Shown here piece by piece: positions 47,579-62,219 of a DNA stretch of 64,000 nucleotides (position 1 is its first letter; the number at the start of each line of letters is the position of its first letter). The notes beneath the pieces are model-generated. The model had not been told where the DNA came from. It made no database searches and saw nothing but the letters and a program-made list of their open reading frames with translations. The DNA comes from Pratylenchus scribneri (lineage: Eukaryota; Nematoda; Chromadorea; Rhabditida; Pratylenchidae). Made by a program: the position numbers and the translations under genes. The stretch lies in the NCBI GenBank assembly GCA_030063045.1, contig JAQSEB010000035.1, positions 62,001-126,000 on the forward strand. The letters are read 5' to 3'.

Positions 47579-50500
47579 ATGCGGCGAATTCCAAGAGTTA
47601 AATTGTTTGTTCAGCTATTATGGGTGTTTTTATTGTCCTACGGATGCATAGTTCATATTAGTGCATCAGAATCCCACACAATTGATCCATGTTCACCTGA
47701 AGGAATTGCTCAAATGGGTAAATCCATTGATAGGACTGGGACAATTATCAGCAATTTAGACTATAAAAACACACCAAAACAATGTACATCAGATGCCAAT
47801 TGTTCCACTCCCGCTAATTGCCATTATTACTATAAAATTTGTTGCATTTTTCCTCTTAATCAGGAGGCACCACCGATCGGATGCCCAAAGTAGGTGGTTT
47901 AAGTGCTAGAAAATTCTTTTGATTAGGGAATTTAAAATACTCGAAAACATCCTTAAGTTAACAATGATTTTCTTAATGTAAAATGAAATCCACAGTAATG
48001 TATCAGAAATTTATGCAAATTCCGCTCATTAACCCTTATAATTTCCTTTTCAATCATCCAGAGGAACTCGTCAATTGCGCAATGCCAAAGGAGATTGGCT
48101 GAGTTGCAAGCCTACAAAGCCGGGCAGTTGTCCGGGTGGTGCTTTGTGTTACGAGGACACACTCGAACCCGAACAATTCCGATGTTTCTAGGGGCGATTA
48201 TCGAGCTCGAAATTGTCTATATTTAGGTTGTGGAAAAGATCCTGGCGAAGGTTGCGGAATTGGGCAACGTGTTTTGCGGCACGGAAATGGGAGCAGCCAT
48301 CTTTGTGTTCCCGGAGATGGTAGTGAATGCCCGGGCAATGCCGTTTGTGAATGGAGCTTCGCCATTGACCGTTTTCAATGCTGCGAACCGGACAACGGTG
48401 AATTAGCATAATTAAATTCAGAGGGATGAAAAATTAAGATCAAATTATTGGAATGATAGTTTCTAATTCTAATTAAACTATTATATTGTATTTTTTATAG
48501 GCTAATATACTCAAATTAATTATTAACATTCGTTTTACTGTACTAATAGGTTGCCTTGGAACGGAGAATCCATTGTTTGACTCATCCAATGATGTTCTTT
48601 CCTGTTCCATTGCCCATTCGGAACCGTGTCCGGATGGAGCCACGTGTCGATTCAATTTTTGGACTGCCTCATTCCAATGTTGTGGTCAGCAGCCGCCAAC
48701 GGAAACAATTAGTTGGGAATTCATATAAAAATAGGACAAATTCTGATTCACCATTAACATAGAATCAGTCCCAACGGAAATTGCGGACAAAAGTGTTGAG
48801 AAGGATCGAACATTGTCCAACTCCAAATCATCTTTGCCATCACAAAGAGAGTGTCCTGCTGGCGAAATAGCCTATTTATTGGAACCATCATTGGTTGTGG
48901 ATTTGTCCGAAAATCGATGTTCCTCAGATTTGGATTGTCCTCCAATGGCACATTGCCATTCGAGCAGTCAAATTTGCTGTGGCCCACCGGGGGACTGTCC
49001 TCGACCTGCTGAACATCCAATTTATGATGAACATGGTGAATTGTGCATTTATTGGCTGGATATGTTCCCTATTAAGGCCATATCCGGCTTTGTTCCCTGC
49101 ATCAGCCGGAACTTTGTCCATCAGATTCAAAATGCCGAGAGACGGTCGATCCATTCAGTGGATTAAATACAGGCCAAAGAGTTTGTTGTGGCTCATTCAT
49201 CTTCCAATGTGCCGCCTCCGGATCGCCATTTCCCAATGAGGAGAATCCACTTCGATGCGAAGTTTGTTAGGGCGGATAAGGAGTTTAATTTAATCAACAT
49301 TATTATAAGAAACAGATAGGGTTCATTGCTTTAGGATAAAAGGGAAGAGGGGTATTACTTTGAAAAGGATTATGATATGTGGAAACATTTAATTTGTGAT
49401 CTTTCATTCCGAAAAGTTTTTTTTTATTTTTGTGTTTCATTCCGGAAAATTTTATTTTTTTTATTATTTCTTTCCTCAATCAAAGTAAATCAAACTAATT
49501 CCCTTTCTATTTATATATTTCTTTGTTTTTTTAAGAAAAAGTAAAATTTAATTCTGCGGTTTTTAAAAAGCCGAGGAAGTAAAAACATTCATTCATTTTT
49601 TATTAATTATATTTACTAGTATGGAGTGTTATAGCCACAATTTTTATCATCAGCTTCACAATCCAATCACATGCCCGATGGATATGCTTTGTCAAGCCAG
49701 CAATTTGAATGGTGTCAGTATATGCTGTCGTCCTGCTGATGAGGATTCTGAAGCCAGATTTGTTGGACAAATGAGGCAGAGAAGAAATCTATGCCCTCGG
49801 GGCTGGTTACCTTTCGGCCATTTGAATATTGTGAGAAAATCAAAAAAGGGTGAAAGTGAATTAAATTGAGGAAATTTGAAATTATTCAATAATAATTAAT
49901 ACAAACAATTATTTACACAGTTTTGCCATCCAACAATGCATGGAAGTTGTCCAGGCCGTTCGGCATGTATTTTATCGCCAAGCAGTGGACAATTTGTTTG
50001 CTGTCAACCAATTGGGCGTCGAATGATGGAAGACGATGCATCCAGTACAGTAGGAAAGCAATTGAAAAGGAGCGGCGAACTCGCATTAAATTGCCCTAAT
50101 CCAGATGATACCATAGATACGGTTCGAGGCGGATATCCAAGGTGAAGATTGGGGAATCAATTTTTTATTCAATAATAAGTCAAATGACATCAGATTTTTA
50201 TAATTAAAGAAGCAAAATAATTGAAATTTGCATAAAAATATAGTCTTATTAAAGAGTCTTTTAAGGCAATGCACAATTGACAAACGGATTCGTTGCCGAA
50301 AGGGGTAAGCCAAAACATATTTTGAGAATCCTCTCCAATTCTGCTCCAGCTTTTTGTGCGAACCTTCACTTGAGGATCCATTAATAGGTGTTTGCTGTTC
50401 CCAAAAACGATCAGCCTCGAGGCAAAGAGGACTCACCAAATTGCTCAATCGCGATCCAATTAGCTCGGCACTTTATCGTTGTCCCACAGCGGATCAGCAA

Positions 50501-53500
50501 CCAGTCATTCGCCACGGTCAAAATGTGTTCTGCGATCTTCCAGGCCAATGCCCTGCTGGAAGCTCATGGTTTAGCATTTTATTTTGGGCAAATTATTAAA
50601 ATTTTAATAATTTTGGCCATTTGTTTATGTATTGAATTAAATTCCTTTAATAGTCAATCTGCATTGAACTCCTTCGCTATGATGATTTGTTGCCGAAATG
50701 TCCGACAGAATTCTCCGGTTTGCCCTGAGGGAATGCGCCCTGAACAATCCCCAATTGGTTATGTTCTTTGTGAACTCCTTCAACCGAATCAATGCTCCGA
50801 GGGCTTCCAATGTGTCCATTCGAGGGATGATCCGGAACAAAGCATTTGTTGTGCAAGGCTAAGGAATGCCAGACCAGCGACTGCGCAATACATTTGTCCA
50901 AATCAGGTGAATTTAGTGATGAAGAGAATTTATTGAATGGACATATTTTTACATTTTTTAATAGCAAGTCATTTATCGGGACGGCCCTGGCCCCCGTTTT
51001 TGCCAACCAAATGCCCAATCCGGATGCCCGCGTGGTTATTCTTGTGAGGAAGCATTAGGCCAGCCGGGTATTTTTGTCTGCTGTTCCGTTCCCAGTCAGC
51101 CAGTGTGCCCTAATGGATTCGAGGCCTCATTGGATATAAATAACCGAAATCCAGTCAGTTGATTCGAATTAAATTATAAATTGAGTAAATGTTAATTGAA
51201 ATATGATTGGTAGATGTATTGCTCTCCAACGGATCAATCGATATGTCCAGCGGATGCAGATTGTATGCCGGCTGAGAACCGGGCCAACACATTCATTTGT
51301 TGCGTTAGCCGTGAACCTGCGTTTGTAGATTTGGAAATTATTGAATAAATGTTGGATTTTATTCAAATTATAGGCGAATTTGTCCACAACTTGGTCAACA
51401 TGCCCTTTTACAGCCAAATGGGCAGCCAGAACAATGCTCCGGCCCTGGGGCGCCGTGCAGCAAGGTGGCATTATCTTTTTGACATTAAAATGTTCAAAAT
51501 ACATTTTTAATAGCCTTCCTATTCCTGCCAACTTTCCTATGCACTAAATAATCGTTATGTTTGCTGTGGTACTCCGGGAACCAATATTTTATGCGCCGAT
51601 GGCCGCGAGACATATCAACAAGAATTGGGTGAAAATATTTGAATTGCATTTTAATGCAAAAAAAAAAACATTTCAAAGGTAAAACGGCCCGTTGCAATCC
51701 AATAAGTTTGTATAGTGAATGTCCAGCTGGTTTTGAATGTGCCCTGTCAAATGCCCCAAATGTGCATGTTTGTTGTCGGCGGATGGAAGCACCACAGCCA
51801 ACGCCCCAGGCGCCAACCGATTTGCCAATTCCTTTGGGCCCAATCCCGGCTGCCACATTTCGGCATTTTTTTCATTTTTATTTTTCAATTTTTTCTTTCT
51901 TTTTTTCGGCCGCCAGTCGACGAGTTGAGCTGTCCAATTGGATGGTCAGCATTTGAAGACCAAAAGGTATAGTATAGAAATTAGCATATAATTTTTTGGA
52001 TTGGTTTGCGGTGGAAAATGATTAAATAATGGTCAAAAAATATTCTTAATTTCATAATAGCATTATTCATGTTATTAGTCCTAATCTAGGGCTAAAATGG
52101 TTCGGGGAGAGAGTGGGCCTAAGCTTTCGCCCCGAGTCTTCGCCGGGGCCTAAGCTCCCAATGGCTCAAAAATGAGGATATGGATTTGAGAGGAAAGACC
52201 CTTTAAATATTATTTATCTGCTGTTTGCGGGAAAAATATGACAAAAGAACGTCGCAAAAATGAATGAAAAACGAATATTTTGTTGGGAAAGAGTGGGTTT
52301 AAAAAAATAAAAAGGCGGATTGGGGCAATATTTGATTGATATGGTTATGGTGACAGGGTTATTAGGAAAAAAGTGGGGGTGGGGTACAGTTACAGTAGGA
52401 TGAATAGAAAAGGCTCTTAGGCATTAATGGCATTGATACATTTGCACCACTTTGCTCATAAATAAATTTTTATTTTAGGGTGCCCATCACTTTTGTCAGG
52501 ATGCATTGGATATGACATGCCCGCATGGTTAATTGGGAATGTCATGATAATATTTCCAATATTTTTATAATTTTAGGCTTTTCCTGTGCCCAATCATCGG
52601 TGAATGGCATTTTCATGTGCTGTCGATTGGCTTCTTCCATTCAATGCCCGCAGTCCTATTCCACCCTAATGCTCAACAATAATCCTCGGCTTTGTTCAAT
52701 TGGGGCCAGGCAAATTGGCAATTTTGGAGGAGGAACATCGGCGATTGGAGGTACAACGGCCACATCCTCCTCCTCAAATGCGGCTGTCAATAATCCATGC
52801 CCAGCGGGTTATACATGCATGCAATCATCCGTTGTGAGTTCATTTCAAACAATTTCACCCTATCAGAAATAATTTTGAACATTTAGTAAATAGTTTTCGA
52901 TTTTATTTTTTTTTGGAACAAATTTTAATTCGAATATTTTCATATTTTTAAGCCAGCCGTTTATGTCTGTTGTGGATCAGGTGGCACCAATTTCCCCGGC
53001 GCACTGCCTTTGCCCGGTCAATATGGCACAAGGGGAGATGCATTATATTGTTCCGATGGACAAATACCTGGTAAAAATATGTTCCCATTTTCTTGGAATC
53101 AACCATTTTCTAGCCTATCTTGGCCAATTCATCCGCTTTTGTTCATCTTTGGGTCAAGCTAGTTAGTCAATTGTTTTTGCCAAAAATTAATTTTAATTTG
53201 ATAGGTGAATGTCCGCCCAGCTATTATTGTTCCAAATCGAATCGACCCGGTTTCTTGGTTTGTTGCCATCCATTCCCAATTCGCCGGCGGAGTTCCTCTC
53301 CATCTGTGTTTTTGGCCGATTCTTCAACGGCAATTTGTGGTGCCCAATCCACAGTGGCTTTGGAGCCAAGTAAAGGCGAACCAATGGAATGCCGGGGGTT
53401 GGGCGAGCAGAGCAGAGTGAATGAATGCCCAGAGGCAAGAAAACAATTTATTTTGTTAATTATTTAATTTTTAGCATTTTCAATGCCAACCATCATTGAA

Positions 53501-53735
53501 CAATGCCAAAATGTATTGTTGCCGAAATGACAACAATTCTTCCATTGCATTGCCAAATGATGAGAAGGCCAAAATTTGCCCCGATGGAGAGGAACCCTAC
53601 AAAAGTCCAATCATCGGAGATTTATTACTTTGTGGTCAAAAATCGTTGAATGGCTCAAAATGTCCAAAAGATTTTGTGTGCCGGCCAAGTCCGGCATTGG
53701 AGGGTATTCAAGTTTGTTGTTCTGCTGGCGGATAA
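47579..53735 (+). CDS. Lustrin-type cysteine-rich secreted protein
   Basis: Twenty-two exons give 1261 residues in one frame: 47579-47889, 48062-48183, 48227-48397, 48550-48711, 48763-49035, 49077-49261, 49627-49830, 49921-50141, 50266-50304, 50350-50568, 50654-50906, 50965-51153, 51214-51320, 51374-51464, 51514-51628, 51679-51837, 51917-51966, 52479-52527, 52577-52833, 52953-53070, 53205-53434 and 53475-53735. A signal peptide (VKLFVQLLWVFLLSYGCIVH) starts the protein. The rest is a chain of modules of the form C-P-x-G/S-x-x-C ... x-C-C, for example CPAGFECALSNAPNVHVCC, CSEGFQCVHSRDDPEQSICC and CPPSYYCSKSNRPGFLVCC, matching the Lustrin cysteine-rich repeat expanded in nematodes. No Kunitz or WAP domain is clear. 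Probably extracellular matrix or cuticle. Two introns seem to use GC donors (51838, 53435); the joins at 49261/49627 and 51837/51917 are the least certain. Confidence 0.82.
52300..52440. repeat. Dispersed repeat family B, copy in the cysteine-rich gene intron
   Basis: Includes aaaaagtgggggtggggtac, ggtgacagggttattagg and attggggcaatatttgattg, the inverse of the copy at 35.55-35.70 kb. The host intron (51967-52478) also has a GC-rich hairpin-like stretch at about 52,105-52,165. Confidence 0.65.
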
Positions 53736-54103
53736 TTGATGATATTTTCTGTGTTTTGTTTGGCTCTTTAAAAAACACCGGTGTCCCTTTCTCTTCGAAT
53801 ATTCTCTTTAATCCAAAATCCCATATTTACTTTCACCTAATTTACAATAAATTAATGTATTATTCTTTGCTTTATGTCAAATTTATTCATTTTTGTGGGG
53901 AATATTTGGAATAATTTGGATGCTCTGTTGGGAGAATTAAAAATATTCTTTAAAGTAAAGAGAGGATTGGAATTGGAATCTTTTTTTTTGGGACGTTTAT
54001 AGGGAGATAAGACCAATAAAAATTGAAAAAAATATCTGTAAAATTTTAACACTTAAATAAGAATCATCTCCGATTGCCTTCTTTTCCTCTATTAATCTTC
54101 CAA
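53736..54103. other. Convergent 3' gap
   Basis: AT-rich 3' flanks of two genes transcribed toward each other; nothing else seen. Confidence 0.5.
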
Positions 54104-55269
54104 TTAAACAATCAAAGTGCAAAAACTGGGTGTTTTCGGTGCTTCCGGTGCGGTGGAATTGTTTGGTTGGTTTTCCACTGCTGGAGAGTTCCTTTCGCCA
54201 CTACCTGCTGCCCCAGCATTTGGTCCATTCAAACCAAATAGGGAGCCAAAATGTTCACCGAATGCGGCTTGAACTTTCTTTAAAAAAGAGCATTTTTCAT
54301 ATTCAATTTATCCAAAATTAACCCACTTTACGGAAATCAGCTGTAATTGCCTTTTGGTAAGCGGTGAATTGGCGATCAAATTGTTCCAATTCTTTTTGTT
54401 CATCATCGCTCAATTTACGCACAAAAGTGTCTCCAATGAAAACATTGTCGCCTTGCACCGAACATCCATCAAAAACATATTGGGTAGTGGCTTTATCCGA
54501 GCAGAAACTTGGCTATAACAGAGAGAAGGGAGAATAAATATAATTTCCAGAGACTGAATTAAATTTATTAATTAGAAAGAATTGACCTTTAGGAAAAATC
54601 TGGAGGATAGAATCTATCAAATAACATCCTATTTTTAAAATTATCCTCCTTAAGGCACAAATCATTGCCCCTTTTTCCTTTTGTACAGTATAAGATATCA
54701 GAATCAATTTGGACCTTCTTTGGTGGCTCCGGCTTCTTTGGTTGTTGCTGTTTGGATTCCACCTCGGGCGATCCAGAAGAGGCTCGGGCAGATTTGGCCA
54801 ATTGTGATTGGCGTTGCTCCAAATATTGCTTCACCTCCTCCTTGAACTCATTCAAGCTTTCCTAATTTTACGAATTAAAGGAATCATTTGTTCAAAACCC
54901 ACTTGATATTCCTTTAATTCCTGCTGCTCATCTTCACTCAAATCCTTGGTGAAATGTCCATTAATGAAGAGTTTATTTTGCTTAAAACAATTGATTATGT
55001 ATTTCAAATTTTCCTATTTTTACCGACACAACGCAGCCAACTCGACCACCAACCGTACTCTGCCATTGATTAAATTAATAAACAATTTCATTTATTTATG
55101 TATTTTACCAGAGAGCCAAATGCAGCGAAACGTTTTTGACGTTTGGCTGGCCGTTCAGCAAAAGTGGCCAGAAAGAAGAGACAACATCTTTAGATTGAAT
55201 TGGGAGAATTTATTGGATTAGCCAAAAAGCAAATAAAACTTACAGAAGGAATAAAGATCGGACGAACAT
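54104..55269 (-). CDS. Pepsin-inhibitor-3-like (aspin) secreted protein
   Basis: Seven exons: 55269-55244, 55187-55109, 55059-55024, 54980-54903, 54861-54715, 54512-54327 and 54277-54104, giving 241 residues. The start at 55269 is set by a classic signal peptide, MFVRSLFLLCCLFFLATFA. Two Pi-3-like repeats follow: GCVVSQNKLFINGHFTKDLS with EDEQQELKEYQE, and GCSVQGDNVFIGDTFVRKLS with DDEQKELEQFDR. A Lys/Pro-rich linker (KQQQPKKPEPPKK) separates them, and the tail is low in complexity. Nematode Pi-3 family proteins are secreted; the founding Ascaris member inhibits aspartic proteases, but many homologues have unknown targets, so inhibition here is inferred. Confidence 0.85.
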
Positions 55270-57292
55270 TGTTTAGAGAAATTTTTATTTATTTTTTCTA
55301 AATTGAATACAGTTTTTAGTGAAAAATGACTGAAAAATGTGCGAATTATATGATGGAAAGCTTAAGGATGAATCCTCCTTTTTTGTTGAATAATAGGCGT
55401 TTGTGAGGAAATGGAAAAAAGGTGCGGGGAATCGGATTAAAATGGAATAAAACGATTGAGAATTGTGGAAGGATGGGATTGCACTGGGATTGCAGGATGA
55501 ATGTGAATGAAAGGTAGGAAAAAGGGCACAGTAGAAGAAGGGTCCACGATTCACGGGATTTTGTCGATAGAAATTAAATGGATGTGTGGTGGATAAAAAG
55601 AAAAGTGTGTGAAAGGATCGGAAAGCTTTGTGTATGCCACTCTATGTTTGGTTCGATTTGGTGGTTTTATTCAAAGGGGATTTATCGTTTATCCCCTTTA
55701 TCTCCTTTTTTTTCCTTTGCGGTTCATTTGAGTGGATTTACCATTTAGCCAAACCACATCAAGCAATTTCCTTCCAATTCCACCGCTCTCTTTAATTTCT
55801 AAATCTCATAGGATCGTTCTTCTACGTCAGAAAATTTTGTGGTTGATTCAGCGATTGACGGAGGTAAAATGGTGGTGGTTGACAGAAATGGACAGAAAAT
55901 GGGGTGGAAGGTATCCATTATTTGATGGATCCATCAGGAAGGACACGTAAGGTCGCCGTCGCCGCAATGAATTGTGTTGTGTTTAAACAGCAGTCAACCA
56001 TTACCTTATAGCAATCGCCCTCTATGGATGTGGGAGCAATATATTGGCGTTGTTGACGACAATATGGATGATGATTGTGGATGGGTGGATGGACGGGAGC
56101 AGGTGTGCTCATTCATTGCGCACCATTCTCGTTGGGTTGGTTATTACTGCTGCGCAATGAAGCGGAAAAAATGTGGGTAGAGGTAGAATGGGCGGAAAGG
56201 TGTGAAATACAGTGTGGACAGTGAGGAAGCTTCGGGAACTCGGCCCGGGAGGGTAGAATTGAGGAGGGAAGGAATGAAGGACGAAAGCAAATAAAAAATT
56301 GTTGTTGAGGTGGAATTTTTGGATGGAGAAAAACATTGGAGGATTGTTGAATAAATGGGGAAGGAAGGAGGAGGACCTATTCAATCACAGTCCAGTCAAT
56401 TGAAGTGCATTACCAACCGCCGATGTTGTGATGGATTCTGGCGGAGGCTGGCAATAATAATGAGGCCCTTCCCAAAGGATGTGAATTGGCTGGGAACAAT
56501 GGAAACAAGACAAGAAGAAGGATGCGCAATAGGAAGGAAGTCCATCGAATCCATCGAATCATCAAAAATAGAAATGGAAGTCTCATCAAAACAAAGGGTT
56601 AATGTGTGTTTAGCACAGGAAAAAAAAATAATAAAGCAATAATGAAGATAAACAATAACAAAAATGGTGCTGTGGGCGTGGAGGATCAAATAATTGTGCT
56701 AAATTTGTTTACAAAATAATACTAATGAATTGTTCTGTACTGTAATGTGAATAAAAATAAAATACGGATTGTTAATTTCCCTGAGGCAAAAAAAAGGATT
56801 TGCTTATTCTAATATAAGATTTGTTTTTTGTGAGAGGAATATGGGATATTTCTTAGGTTGTTTCAGAAATAATTTCATTTGTGAATATTCCTACGTCAAA
56901 ATTTTGGAAATAAAGCAAAAAATCGTCTGTGGGGGATGACTCCACAATGGTGAATTGTAATAAAATGTGCAAATATACTTAACAAAAAACTTGAATTCAA
57001 TTAAAAAAAAATCATCGCGGAATTCGCCCTCTTATTTGGTACTTAAAATGAAGCAACAACATATATAATTTGATAAAAAACTTTGCATTTTTAATAAAAA
57101 TGAAATAAGACAAATTTATTTATTGATGAGAGATCTGCTATCTGCTGTGGTCAAAATTTGAGCAACAATAAGTTAAAATCGATCCGTATTCTTTTCATCA
57201 TTTAATCCCGTATTCTCTTCATTTTATTCCGATTTATTTTGGAATATTCTTCTCGAGCAATGCCTTCACCTCAATAAAATTAAGCGGAAAAC
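55270..57292. other. Intergenic region
   Basis: No supported gene. About 55,320-56,650 has GA-rich sequence and open frames on both strands that I cannot assign to a family. It is likely promoter DNA of the Pi-3-like gene and spacer. Confidence 0.5.
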
Positions 57293-58180
57293 CTTATTTG
57301 TCTCCCAAAATCGACTTATTTTTGCACCAAATTTTTCCTTCTCCCAAAATCGACTTATTTTTGCACCAAATTTTTCCTTCTCCCAAAATCGACTTATTTT
57401 TGCACCAAATTTGGGGGAATTTGAATTAAACCATATAAAACGGGCTTCCAACATCCCAAAGGTGCGCAGAAGTCAAGAATGAGGTGCGCGGGAGATATAG
57501 CCGGACATTGGGGGATTAAGGTGGATAATGGAGGGGATTAAGCCGGATTAGGCTTAGTTAGGGGCTAGGGATTAGGGTTATGGTTAGGGGCGGCATGGGA
57601 TCTAGGGGCTAGGGGTTTAGGGGTTCGGAGCACGCGGGATATAGCAGGATATAGGGGGATTAAGATGGATATAGGGGGATTAAACCGGATAAGCCTATTT
57701 AGGGGCTAGGGTTTAGGAATAGGGGTTCGGAGCATAGGATTCTCGCGAAGCCGGAAGTATAACAGCCAAACCAGGACCCGCGCCCATCTATTTGTGGGCT
57801 TAATTGTGCCTAATCCCTCGATATCCATCTTAATTCCCCTATATCCGGTTATATCCCGCGCACTTTCTGGGCCTTCGTCCCACTTCCCGATCTTCCACTG
57901 ACCCTCCGGACCATTTCCCATCTATTTCGGGGCTTAATCCCCTATTATCCACCTTAATCCCCCAATGTCCGGCTATATCTCCCGCGTACCTCATTCTTGA
58001 CTTCCGCGCACCTTTGGGATGTTGGAAGCCCGTTTTATATGGTTTAATTCAAATTTCCCCAAATTTGGTGCAAAAACAAGTCGATTTTGGGAGAAGGAAA
58101 AATTTGGTGCAAAAACAAGTCGATTTTGGGAGAAGGAAAAATTTGGTGCAAAAATAAGTCGATTTTGGGAGACAAATAAG
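57293..58180. mobile_element. Nested palindromic element with telomere-like core
   Basis: Left arm about 57,293-57,547 and right arm about 57,930-58,180 are reverse complements (about 250 bp). Each carries three copies of a motif with tcccaaaatcgactt and tgcaccaaattt, about 33 bp apart. Inside them a second, weaker inverted pair (gatatagggggattaag against ttaattcccctatatcc) surrounds G-rich DNA with ttaggggctagggattaggg-type units (57,550-57,730). No transposase frame. It is the largest fold-back in the window. Confidence 0.9.
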
Positions 58181-58563
58181 TGGCACGTAAAATTAAGACA
58201 GGATTTTTTATGAGAAATATTTAATTTGCCCAAAAAAACTGATGAAATTGTCGAAAATTAAATGAAAATGCCAAAAAATTTTATTCCACAAACCACAACC
58301 CATATATAATTTACCTCAATTGACTAATTTAAGTGAGGATTTTGGAAAAGCTAGCGAGGTATTTGACTCTTGAGAAGACTGAGATCTGAGACAGTCATTC
58401 ATAAAATTTAAATTGATGATACCTGCTGCCCCTTTTAGAAAATTTTCAAAAATATTCCTTGTTTTTTCTTGTCGTTTTTTGCTAAATTTTTCCAAATCAT
58501 AAAATCAATATTATTTTTTATTAAATCGACTAATCAAAATCATTCACCAGCAGGGATAAAATC
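58181..58563. other. 5' flank of the kinase gene
   Basis: AT-rich, no gene. Likely the promoter or trans-splice region of the RSK-like gene. Confidence 0.45.
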
Positions 58564-60908
<2,345 letters not shown>

Positions 60909-61385
60909 ATGAATGAATGCGCAGTACAAATATAAATAATAATAAAGGGTCCACACCAATCGACTGTGATCCAATTGTTTTATTCAATTTCTTTCATTAT
61001 TATTTGCTTTTATTTGACGAGCTTATCAACAATCAATTCCTATTATAATTTTGACTTACATTCCCTTCTATTATTATTATTATTCTTTTATACATTCGCA
61101 TTACAAAATTACAAGACCGATGACCAAAAATGATAAATAATTTTAATACTAATTACAATTGGTGAATTTTGCATCGCTTCCTATGATGAAGTGATTACTC
61201 CATATTAGGGACTACTTATACAAATCGGCACTAGCAAGTTTCACTGAAAAGTCGTAGTTTAAGACAATTTTATCCATACCGGTTTTTGGCAGTTTATGTC
61301 CGTATTTAATGCGTTGGAAACCTTTAAAACCGGTTTCAAAATGTTAATTTAACAAATGTTCGACCAGCAGAGACAAAAATGTGTT
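60909..61385. other. Kinase 3' flank
   Basis: AT-rich, no kinase-like or other coding signal. aataataaag at about 60,935 could serve polyadenylation. Confidence 0.5.
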
Positions 61386-62219
61386 CAGAATTCCGCCTGC
61401 TGTTCAGTGATTTTAATAATTCCGCCTGTTCTGATTTTAATAATTCTGCCTGTTCTGATTTTAATAATTCCGCATGTTCTGATTTTAATAATTCCGCCTG
61501 TTCTGATTTTAATAATTCCGCCTGTTCTGATTGTAATAATTCCGCCTGTTCTGATTTTTAATAATTCCGCCCGTTCTGATTTTATTAAATTCCGCCCGTT
61601 CTGATTTTTATTAAATTCCGCCTGTTCTGATTTTTAATAATTCCGCCTGTTCTGATTTTTAATAATTCCGCCTGTTCTGATTTTAATAATTTTGCCTGTT
61701 CTGATTTTTAATAATTCCGCCTGCTCTGATTTTAATAATTTTGCCTGTTCTGATTTTTAATAATTCCGCCTGCTCTAATTCCGCCTGTTCTGATTTCAAT
61801 AATAATTCCGCCTGTTCTGATTTCAATAATAATTCCGCCTGTTCTGATTTCAATAATAATTCCGCCTGTTCTGATTTCAATAATAATTCCGCCTGTTCTG
61901 ATTTCAATAATAATTCCGCCTGTTCTGATTTCTATAATTCCGCCTGTTCTGATTTTAATAATTCCGCCTGTTCTGATTTCTATAATTCCGCCTGTTCTGA
62001 TTTTAATAATTCCGCCTGTTCTGATTTTTAATAATTCCGCCTGTTCTGATTTTAATAATTCCGCCTGTTCTGATTTTAATAATTCCGCCTGTTCTGATTT
62101 CTATAATTCCGCCTGTTCTGATTTTAATAATTCCGCCTGTTCTGATTTTTAATAATTCCGCCTGTTCTGATTTTAATAATTCCGCCTGTTCTGATTTCAA
62201 TAATAATTCCGCCTGTTCA
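61386..62219. repeat. 24-bp satellite array 5, sharing the 27-bp variant block
   Basis: Reverse orientation (core gttctgattttaataattc), about 33 units. At 61,735-61,930 it holds tttgcctgttctgattttta, a shortened unit (cctgctctaattccgcctg) and five 27-bp units (gatttcaataataattccgc). In sequence and order this is the reverse complement of the block at 41,030-41,225 in array 4. Several tctataattc variants also match array 4's atagaaatc unit. Confidence 0.96.
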
